DNA from: Monomorium pharaonis
Taxonomy: Eukaryota; Arthropoda; Insecta; Hymenoptera; Formicidae
Length of the DNA stretch: 64,000 nucleotides
Reading direction: 5' to 3'
Assembly (NCBI RefSeq): GCF_013373865.1
Contig: NC_050471.1
Location: 20,145,047-20,209,046 of the forward strand
Shown in pieces: positions 9,112 to 21,165 of this stretch. A model generated the notes under the pieces. It was not told the origin of the DNA. It did not search any database and worked only from the letters and a program-made list of their open reading frames with translations. Numbering within the stretch: position 1 is the stretch's first letter; each line of letters opens with the position of its first letter. The position numbers and the translations under genes are program-made.

Positions 9112-11618
9112 GTGCGCGAAGCACGTCTTCGTGCTGGCCCACGGGCCAGCCCGGCTCATCTAGTTCGTAAGAAGAGCGGAGAATGGCGTCTCTGTGGTGA
9201 CTATCGTCGCTTAAACGCTATGACCATACCGGATAAATACCCTATTCCGTATTTACATGATTTTTCCGCCAACTTGTTCAAAAAGAATATTTTCTCGTCT
9301 CTCGATTTGTTCAAGGCTTATCATCAGATTCCAGTGGCCGAGTCTGACGTTCCTAAAACAGCCGTGATAACTCCGTTCGGTTTGTTCGAATTCGTTAGCA
9401 TGACTTTCGGTTTGCGGAACGCCGCTCAAACATTCCAGCGTTATATCCATCACGCTCTGAGGGATTTAGAATTCGCCTTTGTATATATCGACGATATTCT
9501 TATCGCTTCCTCTTCCGAGGAGGAGCATAGGGAGCATCTACGTATTGTTTTCCAAAGACTTAAAGAGTTTGGTTTAGTTGTTAACCCTTCTAAATGTATT
9601 TTAGGTGTCCAACAGATAACATTTTTAGGCCATCTTGTTGATAAGGAGGGGTTCAAGCCTTCTCCGGAGAAAGTGGCCGCAATCAGCAATTTCCCTAAGC
9701 CCCAAACGGTGACCGAATTACGACGTTTCCTGGGCGCCGTCAATTTTTACAGGCGTAGCCTCCCGCACGCAGCTCGCGTCCAGGCACCCCTACACACCTA
9801 TCTTATCGATTCTCGCAAAAATGACAAACGCGAGATTGTTTGGACTCCTGAGGTCGAAACCGCGTTCGCTGCAACAAAGACAGCTCTGGCTAACGCCGCG
9901 TTATTGGCTCACCCTTACGCGTCCGCTGACACACGTTTAGTATCAGACGCTTCTGACTTTTCTATGGGAGCCGTCCTCGAACAAAGTTCTTCAGCTGGGT
10001 GGAAACTTCTAGCTTTCTTTTCCAGAAAGTTCACTCCAGCGCAGAGAAACTATAGCGCTTACGACCGTGAGCTTACCGCGATCTATGAATCCATTAAATT
10101 CTTTCGGCACTCCCTCGAAGGTCGAGAGTTTAAGGTTCTCACTGATCACAAGCCTTTGGTTTACGCTTTTAGTCAACGGTCAGATAAAGCCTCCCCGAGG
10201 CAAGCGCGTCAGTTATCTTTTATAGCTCAGTTCACTACCTCCATCGAGTACCTTGCGGGTTCGGACAACGTGGTCGCTGATAGCCTTTCGCGTATCGAGG
10301 CCCTCCGCCTCCCTGTTGAATTCGAGTTAGTCGACCTGGCCGCCCGGCAGAAAGAAGACGACGAACTCAAACATTTGCTGAGTTCCGGTTCCTCGTCTCT
10401 GAAATTAAAGAAACTCATCTGGGGTTCCTCCAACACAGAGCTCTACTGTGAATTGTCTGGAAACGCTATTCGTCCCTACATTCCGGTATTTCTTCGGAGA
10501 CAGGTTTTCTACCTTTTTCATAACCCCGCGCATCTTAGCGCTAAAGTAACGGATCGCGTCATCCGGCAACGATACATTTGGCCTAACTTGCATCGTGACG
10601 TCGCCCAATGGGCGAGTAATTGCATCGACTGTCAGCAGTGCAAGGTGTCTCGACACGTCAAGCTCGAACCCGCGCAGTTCACCGCTCCGGACGGGCGTTT
10701 CGACCATGTCCATGTGGATATTGTTGATCCGTTGCAAGCAAGTAAAGGGTTTAGTTATTGTCTAACTATTATCGACCGGTTTTCGCGTTGACCAGAGGCC
10801 ATTCTCATTGCGGATATTACCGCTCAGACCGTGGCAAAGGTCTTCTATGAGAATTAGATCGCGCGCTTTGGCACACCCCGTATACTGACTACCGATCAGG
10901 GTTCTCAATTTGAATCCCAACTATTCTCATCCTTACTTAGGTTGATTGGTTGCAGACGCATCCGCACAGCGGCTTACCACCCTGCTTCCAACGGCATCAT
11001 CGAACGTTGGCACCGTTCCTTGAAAGCGGCCATCATGTGCCATGACTCACCTCAGTGGACGGATGTTCTACCTACTGTGTTGCTCGGCCTGCGTACTCAC
11101 GTGCGCTTAGACACCAAGGTTTCTCCAGCCGAATTTCTCTACGGCACGGTTCTGCGAGTCCCCGGAGAATTCTTTCTCCAGGAGGATTTCATACCGGATC
11201 CTGAACCATTTGTTAACGATTTCCGACAGCACATGCGTCAGGTTAAGCCCGTTCCGGTCGCGCACCATCATAAGAAGCGCGCATTTTGCTTTAAGGAGTA
11301 AAGCTCTCGGTTTGCTCGCACGTTTTCATTCGCAAGGACAACGTAAAGAGGCGGCCGTACACCGGCCCCTTCAAGGTCCTCGAACGAACTTCTGACAAAG
11401 TCTACTCCGTAGAGGTGAACGGCAGAGCGGTCTCTGTCTTCGTAGAGCGTCTTAAGCCTGCACATCTGCTACCTGGAGATACCGATGAGGTTCCTACGTC
11501 GAGCGAGCCTGCTGCGAGCGACCAATTAGTTAAGCTTTCGTTACCTGCAAACTCTCAAGGAGATCTAAAGACCTACCCCGGACCAAAGAAAAAAGTACAA
11601 ATCAATCTAGATAAATAA
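9112..11618 (+). pseudogene. gypsy pol polyprotein (RT, RNase H, integrase), interrupted
   Basis: The first frame (9112-10791, 559 codons) contains a reverse transcriptase with FxxLDLFKAYHQIPV, the catalytic YIDD box near 9487 and FLGHLV. It continues into RNase H (SDASDFSMGAVLEQ, TDHKPLVY) and an integrase zinc-binding HHCC region (..CIDCQQCK.., near 10625). It stops at 10790 within the integrase core, where a TGA replaces a likely Trp codon; a TAG follows at 10856. The core resumes with TDQGSQFE (near 10895) and the GIIERWHRSLK glutamate block in 10942-11301, then a frame change leads into a C-terminal piece at 11415-11618. It would act in the cytoplasm and nucleus as replication and integration enzymes, but these breaks make it non-functional. 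Confidence 0.9.
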
Positions 11619-11897
11619 GTTTATTCAGCATTATTCGTTTTAATTCAAACAGTTTGCATTAACTTTTAAGATCACGCCCCGTGAAACATTGTAATTACTG
11701 TTCCGGCAACGGCCGTTCTTCATGTACTACGTTTAGTATTAATCTGTATTTACTTTTAGTCCTAAGCAGCGTTAGTTTACGAAGTTTTGTATACCCCCGT
11801 CAGCGCAATACTTATTGTGATATTATGCTTAAGACTGTTGGCGCACAAGCTGTGGAATTAGCGATTTCAACACGCTGCATCGTTGTATATCGTTTAC

Positions 11898-11912
11898 ACT
11901 CGGGGGGGAGTG
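11898..11912 (+). other. Polypurine tract
   Basis: A run GGGGGGGAG immediately before the 3' LTR, the expected plus-strand primer of an LTR retrotransposon. Confidence 0.7.
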
Positions 11913-12536
11913 TGTGGCGACTAGAGAGTTTCCTCTCTTGTGTAGCTCAGCGCCCGTGCCTACGCGGCGTTGTAGTTTTCCGTCGCCAGCAGTGCTGCCA
12001 GACCCCCCGCCATGGGTCAAGCCGCGCATGTGTAATGGATGGCAAATACAGTTATGTGTATTATGGGCGCTTAATTTTGGCGGGCCCAGTACTCTCAGTA
12101 CAGAGGATATCTCAGTAGTATTTTTGCCAAATAAAATATTTTTCTTAATTACAGAAAAATGTGTATTTTTTATCATTATGTGAACATTCTACTCTCTACT
12201 TATCCACGCACACCTGAGTGTGTAGTCACAAGAGTCTACAGATTTGTGATACGTTACTGTATTTCAACTCGTAAGCGCATGCGTCGGCCTACCGTGCCGG
12301 GCAACCCGGCAAAATCTGGCAGCTCTGGTCGCCAGTCAGATCCGCTCGGCCCGCCATTACCAGAACAGGCGCAATTTTGTACTCCTGCCGTGTAACGCTA
12401 CATTAAAGAGTTCTCGTTAAGTTACAACTCGTGAGTGTTAAATTAATTGCTGCCTGCCCTTCTTAGTACCGATGGGAAGTCGTAGGCCTCCCACCGGTTT
12501 TGTGTAAGTGCACATGAAGTTGTGCAAAAGCCTACA
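11913..12536 (+). repeat. 3' LTR with MITE insertion
   Basis: 624 bp compared with 276 bp for the 5' LTR. The excess is a hAT-type MITE at 11990-12327 plus its duplicated 8-bp target. Otherwise the LTRs match closely with scattered substitutions. Confidence 0.85.
11990..12327. mobile_element. hAT-type MITE inside the LTR
   Basis: A perfect 8-bp duplication GTCGCCAG (11982-11989 and 12328-12335). The terminal inverted repeats are CAGTGCTGCCAGACC and CAGAGCTGCCAGATT (read inverted). The 5' LTR holds a single GTCGCCAG, confirming the empty site. 338 bp, non-coding. Confidence 0.9.
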
Positions 12537-12592
12537 AATGCAATAAAACTAGCGCCATCTATGTGTTAGGCCCGGGACTTTTCAGCCCATGT

Positions 12593-13272
12593 GTTAAGAT
12601 TGTATAAGACGTATTAAGACGTGCACATGCTAAGAGATGATAATCTCTTTTTTCTTATTTTTTAAAAATTATTTTATTAGCCAAAATATATAACAATAAG
12701 CAAAATACAAATAAATAAATTTTTGAGACATATTTTTATGACTTTTATATTAATTCTATAGAAATAATTTTTTTGCATTTTTAGAAATAAAAATATATTG
12801 TTAATTTTTCTTAATTGTTAAGTTAATTATTTTAATAATATTAAAAATAAAGAATAAATCTGTATAAAAAACTTTATTGATAAATGTTTATTGATTTTAT
12901 TTTGTTGTACGACAGAATGAGTAATTTTTACAGAAATTGAGTATGAGAATATAACAAATTCGTTAAATTGGTTAAATTTTAATGTTTTTTCTTAATTTAC
13001 ATGCTTACCAAATTACAAATTACTTCATTACTATAATTTATTATTTAACGTCACTGTCAGTATCCAGGGTTTGGGAACTAACAATAAGTTACTTGTAACG
13101 AAGTTATAGCCTTGTGTCCACGATGCTAGAAATCGGTCCAAGATCTCGATCCGAGAAAAAATTAAAAAACTCAAATCGTGGACACAGGCAACTCGGATGA
13201 ATATCTCAAATAGAAATCTCGAACAGAAAAATGCATTCTGTCCCATATTTCCATACTAGTTACTAGGTTATA
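12593..13272. other. AT-rich stretch, no gene
   Basis: No protein frame. A segment around 13098-13200 (GTGTCCACGATGCTAGAAATCGG) recurs inverted at 47425-47465, so it belongs to a dispersed repeat, perhaps the hAT family whose remnant lies at 47559-47891. Confidence 0.5.
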
Positions 13273-14338
13273 TCCCAGTGAACACATTTTATAGCGGCAA
13301 TATAACATGGAAGTTACATGTAATTTAACATTGTTATTCTTGTGATATGTAGGTGCTATATGACATGGAAATAACCTGTTACGTAATATTTGTTATACGC
13401 AAGTGATATAATAGCTGTTATACATCGTTTTGGCGTTACAGTTATTCAACAGAAATTGTATAATCGTAACATAACACGTTCGTATCTATGTTATTACGGA
13501 ACGATGCGTCGTAGTTGACTCAGAAATCAGTCAACATTAACATCCTGAATGACAGATCTATTTGATAATAAAAAAAATTATTATAAAGATAAGGTTTTCA
13601 AAAATAACGGTTTGTCTACAATTACTGCGCACAAAAAATGCACAAAATCTAAATTCATCATGTGCTGAACAAAAACAGAATAATAAATGTATACTATTCA
13701 ATTTTTCTTAGAATTATGATCTATATAGTTAACCATCTAATTAATCATTTGATTCAAAGATTAGTGCTAAATAGATCGCAATTTCCATCAAATTATTAAG
13801 ATTATAGAAAAAGATAAATTTAACAATGAAATTAATAAGTAAATAAATTAATGCTATTTATTTTTAATATGTTTTGTAAAATTTAATTGCTTTTATAAAA
13901 AATAATATAGTTGCGTCAGTTTATAACATATAGGTATATGTAGACAATAACAAGTACCCATATCGATGAGTCAAATGGCGTAGCAGGTAGAGTACAAGGT
14001 TCGTCATCCTAAGGTCCCGGGTTCAAACCTAGCAGCGGCAAGTAAGAATAAAATAAAAAATAACATAATTTAAATTTAATTAATTAATACAAATTTATCC
14101 TAAATTTAGTATGTGCTGTTGATAAAAATAATTAAAAAAAAATTAAATTTTTATTTTATTTTATTTTTCTTTGTAACTGTTGTGTGACGGTTAGATAACA
14201 TGTAATTATAACATGTTATATTGCTGAGTCGGAAATTGTAACTTACATGTAAGTTACGTGTAATTTCAGAGTAACGTAACCTGTTATATTCGGTTACATT
14301 GCTGTTACACTGCTACTATATTACTGTGTTTACTGGGA
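13273..14338. mobile_element. TIR element with TAACATG-type modular arms and tRNA-like core
   Basis: The ends are TCCCAGTGAACACA and, inverted, TCCCAGTAAACACA. Both arms reiterate short words around GTAACATG/ATATAAC (13300-13500 and 14190-14330), while the centre is unrelated AT-rich sequence. A tRNA-like segment sits at 13962-14041. An AT dinucleotide flanks both CCCAG ends, but this could be chance, so the superfamily is open. No transposase. Confidence 0.7.
13962..14041 (+). other. tRNA-like segment (pol III A and B box)
   Basis: TGGCGTAGCAGGTAGAGTA fits an A box, and 40 bases later GGGTTCAAACC fits a B box. The T-stem pairs poorly and no clean anticodon or acceptor stem forms, so it is a tRNA-derived segment rather than a functional tRNA gene. 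Confidence 0.55.
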
Positions 14339-14605
14339 TGGTTTAATTTTTTGTTGCCATGTTGGCAACAAGAAATTATTAATGTAGCCGTAGCTGGCAG
14401 GAATTGAAATAAAGGACAAAAGATTTGCGTTTCATATGTAACTCAAAGGTAGGGTAAATAAAAATGAATTAAGTAAACTGTAAATAAAAGTAATTAATAA
14501 TTTAAAATAATATTTACATATATATTAATTATTTATTATGTAAATTATAATAATTAACACAGAAACAATATGAATTCAAGTTGACCAAAACTAACAAAAA
14601 ATTTT

Positions 14606-14843
14606 GGGAGCGTCCCAGATGCGCACAGTAATAAACGGACACAGCAGGCTGAGTAAAACGGACACCGACCAAATGCGCACAGATCAAATGCGCACGGACC
14701 AAATGCGCACGGACCAAATGCGCACAGACCAAACGGACACAGTAACCAACAAACTTACTACATGAGTTGCAACTTCTCAGGGCACCTCTACGACGACGGG
14801 TGGGTGCGGGAGAGAGGGCAAAGCCCCCCCTTGCACCGCCGCC

Positions 14844-14924
<81 letters not shown>

Positions 14925-15104
14925 CATTCTTTGCACCACATGGGTTTGCGACTGTGCGCATTTGGTCCGTGCGCATTCGGTCTGTGCGCATTTGGTCTGT
15001 GCGCATTTGGTTTGTGCGCATTTGGGCTGTGTCCGTTTGTTACTGTGTCAGTTTCACTCAGTCTGCTGTATCCGTTTATTACTGTGCGCATTTGGGACTC
15101 ACTC
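14606..15104. mobile_element. Modular foldback element FB3
   Basis: Third family copy, 499 bp, with a perfect 8-bp duplication AAAATTTT (14598-14605 and 15105-15112). The ends are GGGAGCGTCCCAGATG and inverted GAGTGAGTCCCAAATG. The arms are enriched in the ACCAAATGCGCACGG module. The core carries a long GT/CA run (about 14847-14920) and a GGGC-TTT-GCCC hairpin in place of the TTCG one. Confidence 0.85.
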
Positions 15105-15158
15105 AAAATTTTTATTAATGCGCACTACGTTTTGGCTATGGAGTTCGACCCTTCTTAC

Positions 15159-15807
15159 GGGTGCGTCCCAGATGCGCACAGTAATAAACGGACACAGCAG
15201 GCTGAGTGAAATGGACACAGTAACAAACGGACACAGACCAAATGCGCACAGAGCGAAACGGACATAGTGCGAAACGGACACAGTAACAAACGGACACAGA
15301 CCAAATGCGTACAGAGTGAAACGGACACAGTACGAAACGGACACGGACCAAATGCGCACACTGCACGTGAGCACGGACCAAATGCAATCCATGTACATTG
15401 CAAGCAGAGTAAAGTCCACATAGGTTAGCGACTTAGACGGGATGGGTGCGGGAGGGGACCGAAGGCCCCCCTTGCACCTCCGCCCGTGTGTGTATGTGTG
15501 TGTGTGTGCGTGCGTGCGTGCAAAGCATTCACTGCATCATATGGGTTTGCGACTTTCCGTGTGTGCATTTGATCCGTGCGCATGTGCAGTGTGCGCATTT
15601 GGTCTGTGTCCGTTTCGCACTGTGTCCGTTTTGCTCTGTGCGCATTTGGTCTGTGTCCGTTTCGCACTGTGTCCGTTTCGCTCTGTGCGCATTTGGTCTG
15701 TGTCCGTTTGTTCCTGTGTCCGTTTCGCACTGTGTCCGTTTGTTACTGTGTCCGTTTCACTCAGCTTGCTGTGTCCGTTTATTACTGTGCGCATCTGGGA
15801 CTCACTC
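15159..15807. mobile_element. Modular foldback element FB4
   Basis: Fourth family copy, 649 bp, with a perfect 8-bp duplication CTTCTTAC (15151-15158 and 15808-15815). The ends are GGGTGCGTCCCAGATG and inverted GAGTGAGTCCCAGATG. Modules are the same two types as FB1, and the core hairpin reads GGCC-TTCG-GTC. It sits only 54 bp from FB3. Confidence 0.88.
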
Positions 15808-16095
15808 CTTCTTACAATTTGTGAAAACAATATTTATATATTCTTTTGTAACTGTTTTCGCAGATTGTACACTTGAGAAGAGCCGAAACCCATGGCCGAA
15901 ACGTAATGCATATTAATAAGGAATTTTTGCTAGTTTTGATCGATTTGAATTCATATTGTTTCTGTGTAAATTATTATAATTTACATAATAAATAATTAAT
16001 ATATACGTAAATGTTAATTTTTTATTATTAATTATTAATTAATTTTATTTACAGTTTATTTAATTCTTTTCAACATAAGAATATTAAATATATGT

Positions 16096-16460
16096 GTTGC
16101 GTGCCGCGTGTCGCCCGATACACCCCTGAAGCGCCAGTCAGCTGACGGACCGATCGATATTTTCAATCGGCCGGATCGCCGAAAGACACTCCGCGCACAC
16201 ACTCAATTCGTTTAAAGATCTCAAGAACTTTATTGATAAATGAACTCAAACAGAGAAAGCGCGTGACACGTCCTCCACGGCAGGAGTCCGATGTTAAACT
16301 GTCTACAATATTTGTTTACAAAATATCTCCCGGCAACCAGCCGTTCAATTCAATTATCTTAATAACAAATTCTTCCGGCAACCGGCCGATCGAAAATATC
16401 GATCGGTCCGTCAGCTGACTGGCGCTTCAGGGGTGTATCGGGCGACACGCGGCACGCAAC
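16096..16460. mobile_element. MITE with about 79-bp terminal inverted repeats
   Basis: The left arm starts GTTGCGTGCCGCGTGTCG and is repeated almost perfectly inverted at the right end. Both arms contain TCAGCTGACGGACCGATCG and a CGATCGATATT-type inner part. Flanks resemble each other (ATATGT on both sides), suggesting a duplication of uncertain length. Non-coding. Confidence 0.8.
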
Positions 16461-16737
16461 AATATGTTTCTTTTCTATGTAAGTGTATAGGCTGTCACAA
16501 TATTGTGGATGCAATTTTGCAGAAAAAATCTTTGAAAGTCCTAGTGGAAGCAACTGAAGTCAAAACGACTCAGCTTACTTTAAATAAACAATCAAAAGCA
16601 GCTCACTTACCGGCGCAACTCCGTTCCTTGCATATCTTGAAGAGTAGAGGTAAAAAATCAAGATATAAAAATCAGTAAAATAATAAATTAATGAGTATAA
16701 TAATCTTGCAGTCATTATCCCATACAGCAAAATCCCA
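16461..16737 (+). other. Unassigned short frame of 81 codons
   Basis: A frame from 16433 to 16678 starts within the preceding MITE and gives a Lys-rich, Gln-rich product with no recognised domain. It is probably not a gene; I note only that it remains open outside the MITE. Confidence 0.2.
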
Positions 16738-18256
16738 AGGAGCACACAATATTTTTTTAACGTTTTTTAAATATTTATTTTTTATTATTTTTACATTATT
16801 AGTGTTTATTATATAAATAATATTTATTTAATATTTATTAAACATTTGTTTTACATTAATTATTTATTTCAAATAATGAATTAGAAAAAATATTTATAAA
16901 ACGTTTATTTGACGTTTATTTAATATTTATAAATTATTAATTTTTTATTAAAAATAATAATTTAAGAAAATTATTTAAGTAATATTAATTTAATATTTAT
17001 GTAATTTTTATTTTACATTTAAAAAATGGTTTAAAATAATATTTTTTTTAATATTTATGTTACAATAGCGATTTAATATTTATGTTACAATAATTAATTA
17101 TTTAAAATAATGATTTAGGACAAATATTTATATGTATAATATTTAATTGATGTTTTTATAATATTAACTTAACATTTTAATAAATTGTTTAAAATAATAT
17201 TCACGTAACATTTATTTAATATTTATGTAGTAATTATTTCACATTTAAAAAGTTTAAAATATTTTTTTTTTAATATTTGACTCCTGGTTAGGAAGCGTTA
17301 CTAATTATGGAGCATAAATCAAGTGTAAAGGAACAGTGAATCTATATAATGAGAGTGTTAAAAGCGTATAAATGAAACCTCTAAGAGACACAAATTGAAA
17401 CATCGGACCATAAAGAAAGTGAAGATTAAGACAATATATTATCGAACCAATATGGCATATTAACAATACTAAAAAATTATTAGAAAATGACATCTATTCT
17501 TTATTTTTTTATATTATTTTTATTTTTATTTATTTTTTATTTTTTTATATTATATTATTTTTATTTATTTTTTTATATTATTTTATAACGAACACAGCAA
17601 AAATTGATCTTTTCATAAGTAATTTCACATGTAGCTATTTCGCATATGTAAAAATTAGTAAAAAACTGTAAAACTTTATGTTTAATTATAAAAACATGAG
17701 TTAACTATACATGTTTCATCCTTTTGACAACAGCTATTGAAATGATCTATAACAAATATGTATGAATAAACATTAAGTACTCATGGATCATATCACAAAG
17801 TGTTAGGTTGAGTACGATCTTCGAAGTCAAACGACGTCGACGGTGGCTAACAGTTGGATGGGTGACAGTTTTTTTCGGGCGTATAAATTAAACATGTTCT
17901 AACAGGTACGACTGTAGTCTTGACATGTAGTCTTCTCCCCTAAGTTATCGTAGAAATTAAGCGATGCTGGACTGGTGCGGTTACATTAAATTTATCAAAA
18001 TGATTGAATAATGCAAACAATTTTTTGCTCTTAAAACATTAAGCAAATATTCAGTAAATATTTAAAAAAAAATTGTTTAAACGTTAAATAAATGTTTATT
18101 AAATAATAACAGAATATTTTTTTTAATGTAAAATAAACATTTTTTTCATGAGAAAAAGGGGACTTATCCCATTATTTAAATGTTTTTTTAAATGTTTTTA
18201 AAAATGTTTCTCAAACATTAAAAAAAATATTTTTCAAACATTATTGTGCTCATTGC
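16738..18256. mobile_element. TIR element with ATTTATTT-type arms and 5S rRNA-like core
   Basis: The ends AAGGAGCACACAATATTT and inverted AATGAGCACAATAATGTT are joined to arms that reiterate AACGTTTATTTAATATTTAT-like words. The interior 17308-17920 shares a long segment, including AAATCAAGTGTAAAGGAA, with 55325-55880 in another element whose arms are built from different words. 5S-like segments lie at 17811-17881 and 17946-17990. No protein. Confidence 0.7.
17811..17990 (+). other. 5S rRNA-derived segments
   Basis: 17824-17870 contains CGACGTCGACGGTGGCTAAC and TTGGATGGGTGACAG, aligning with the box A and box C internal promoter region of 5S rRNA. 17946-17990 has a second partial match (GAAATTAAGCGATGCTGG..GGTGCGGTTA). 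Neither is a complete 5S gene: the 5' third is missing and the 3' end is replaced. They could act as a pol III internal promoter. Confidence 0.55.
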
Positions 18257-18402
18257 GCGTGTAGATGTAGATTTTTACAGACTATTACATTAGCATTTAA
18301 AACAAGCCATTTTATGTAAGAAACTTCTCAAAAAAGATATCTTGTAGATCTCTTGACATGGACATCTTAATTTATTTATCTGATAGATATCTTTCTTCAC
18401 AA

Positions 18403-18634
18403 GGTCTGTTGATGAACGACGGGAGGGGAAGGAAGGTCATCGCATGAGCGCCATTTTGGAGTCATAAGGTGTACGTGTAGTGTTTGTTGTATGAGAAGAG
18501 TGAGTGAGTAGTAGTAAGGGGAAGGTGAAATTGATACATCGTATTGACCCCGGCCATTTTGTGGTCAAAATGTATATGTATAACAATGGATGAAAAGACC
18601 TTCCTTCCCCTCCCGTCGTTCATCTACAGACCTA
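18403..18634. mobile_element. MITE with GGTCTGT..GATGAACGACGG ends
   Basis: The inverted ends of about 35 bp, GGTCTGTTGATGAACGACGG followed by GAGGGGAAGGAAGGTC, repeat on the right with one or two changes. The interior of about 160 bp is non-coding. Confidence 0.8.
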
Positions 18635-18805
18635 GTTACATTACTAAAAAAGTCATCTTAAAAAAAATAGGCATGCCCATAGGCATGTATATTCAATTTA
18701 TCTCTTATGTTGTTTTGATTTTGTTTTAAATTTAATAAGATTCAGTTATAGTTCAATTTATATAAACATATAATTATTAATTTTTAGGAAAATATGGATA
18801 AAGAC

Positions 18806-20360
18806 TGTGACGTGACAGCCGCAGGCTGCTGTCCGTCACGAGGCCCTAAGGGCCCTTACGCCATAATATCACGCGGGCCCTGCGTCCTCCCGCTCGGGAG
18901 CGGACGCAAAAGCGTATTCTCTTGTACTTATGTGTGTGTGACGTCCCACGTGTTGTCCATCTAATTAATTGTTAAGATTTTTGCGAGCGTTATACCGCGG
19001 GTGCGGCGGAGATCGGTGGCTCTGAAGATCTCGCTATAGTTTTCGGACGTCTCGTCTCAACGGAAAACCTTCCCGGAGATTGCAGAGGAACGGACAACGA
19101 GGGAGTCAAAGAAGACCCTTTCTAAGCGGGGGTCCGCAGGTAATGCCGCCCTTATCTTGCCTACCGTTTGTGCCATGTAAGAATTCCGATACTGCCGCTG
19201 AATCACGCTTTCAGGACCCAGCGATGGCGCGCGATGCCGACATCCTGACGGGGCGACTGCAGACCCGATACCGCGGGAAGTCCGGCAAAAGAATCACGAC
19301 AACTCAAGATCCGCCGACGCCCCGTCGAGGAGGGAATAACGCCCCGATGGCGGAGGATACGCCGGGCGAGGAGAGAAGAGTCGGCCGCGTAAAGAAGCGC
19401 CAGGATTCCCGTGCCCGGGGCCCATAATTATCGACTGCCGTGCGTGGATCGATCAGCCGGCGACAGCGTGGGCACCGCGCTCTGCGCGAAAATCGATTTT
19501 CGCGAAATCAGCCAATAAGGGCCTGGAGCGTCGGAGGCAAGGTGGGGCGCGCCGCCGAGCGGCCCCCGCGAGATCCAGGATTCCTCACTCGTGCTGCGGA
19601 CGTAGATAGTAAAAACTGTGTGTGCGTTCCGGAATCCCGAGCCGAGAGCTGTGAGAGAGGACGCAGGGACTGAGAGCATCCCGACCCGGAGGAGGCGGAC
19701 GAGAGAGCGACGAAGTGGTGAGACGAGCGTCACACGATTTGTAAAGCCACCGATTTCGCGGATTGGGCGAGCCGCGGAGAAGTCGCGTAGTTACCGTAGT
19801 CCTTTTCGACGTATTTATTGAAGCCACGAGTTCGCGGATTTATCGAGGCACCGTTGTCTCGCCCGATCGCGCCCGCCCGCGTGATTTCGCTCCGTGCTGT
19901 GCATTTCGTAATCGCATTGCGTGTGCGTCCCGATCCGCAGCCGAGTCAACCGTCGTTTCGTCCGGTCGTCGTGTCGCGGGTTCTCCCCGTGTTGTATATT
20001 GTCGCGCATTGGAAGAATTTTGTTAATATTGTGTAATCTGGTCGATCGCACTGCTATCGCGAACCTTTTGGTAAGTGTGCTCTGATAGTTAGCGACGCAA
20101 CCGTCTTGAACCGCCTGACCGGCGAGTGAATAATAATTGTCGCGCCTATTACTCGCGAGAATCGTTAGAGCGCGGGAGAACACGAGGTCGTCGCGTGCCG
20201 CGCGGGCTCGGAGTTGCGATCCGTCCCGTTCGCCCTTGACGAGTTCGTCCTCGTAGCGAGAGTTGGCGTCCACCAACGACGCCGGGTCAAGCGTAGACAA
20301 GCCGGAGAATTCCCGCGTACGCACCCTAATCCGCTCGTTGAAATACTCCGTTCTCGTTAT
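18806..20360 (+). repeat. LTR-like repeat A, truncated copy
   Basis: Starts TGTGACGTGACAGCCGC and is collinear with the second copy (21694-22526 then 40387-40528 and 41609 onward) up to about 20330-20360, where similarity ends. GC-rich, with many overlapping frames on both strands but no recognisable protein. Together with the 4-bp duplication seen at the second copy, it looks like a long LTR or a non-autonomous LTR element. Confidence 0.6.
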
Positions 20361-21086
<726 letters not shown>

Positions 21087-21165
21087 CATGTAATATGTGC
21101 ATACATACACATTTGTTAGAAATATAAACTTAGATTTATAGTTATTATTTTTGTGTTTCATATAG

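Larger units (their letters stand above)
8503..12536 (+). mobile_element. CsRn1-like Ty3/gypsy retrotransposon, defective
   Basis: The LTRs (8503-8778 and 11913-12536) start TGTGGCGACT and end GCCTACA, and a 4-bp duplication AATG flanks the element (8499-8502 and 12537-12540). The primer-binding site at 8780 matches the 3' end of tRNA-Trp, a trait of the CsRn1 clade. The interior is only about 3.1 kb: gag and protease are essentially missing, while reverse transcriptase, RNase H and integrase are recognisable but carry stops. It lies inside the mariner leader. The exact LTR start is uncertain by two bases because TG precedes TGTGG on both sides. Confidence 0.85.
7274..12592 (-). mobile_element. 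mariner transposon split by an LTR retrotransposon
   Basis: The terminal inverted repeats ACATGGGCTGAAAAGTCC and its inverse lie at 7274 and 12592, with a TA dinucleotide before the left end. Once the 4.04-kb retrotransposon and its duplicated bases are discounted, about 1.28 kb remains, the usual length of a mariner. The transposase runs on the minus strand, and the retrotransposon landed in the 5' leader between the start codon and the right terminal repeat. The right flank is less clean than the left, so that boundary could be off by two bases. Confidence 0.85.
14460..16070. mobile_element. AT-rich foldback element hosting FB3 and FB4
   Basis: The left arm 14463-14601 and right arm 15925-16068 are inverted copies of about 140 bp sharing AACAATATGAATTCAA and long AT-rich tracts. 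FB3 lies directly at the inner edge of the left arm and FB4 lies further in. The remaining interior (15105-15158 and 15816-15925) is about 160 bp and includes a GAAGAGCCGAAA..GGCCGAAACG segment. Its own target duplication was not resolved. Confidence 0.65.

Noticed and set aside
13962..14041. Functional tRNA gene
   Set aside because: A and B boxes are present, but T-stem and anticodon stem pairing are poor and it lies inside a transposable element.
17811..17990. Functional 5S rRNA gene
   Set aside because: Only the internal promoter part is preserved and the 5' third is absent.
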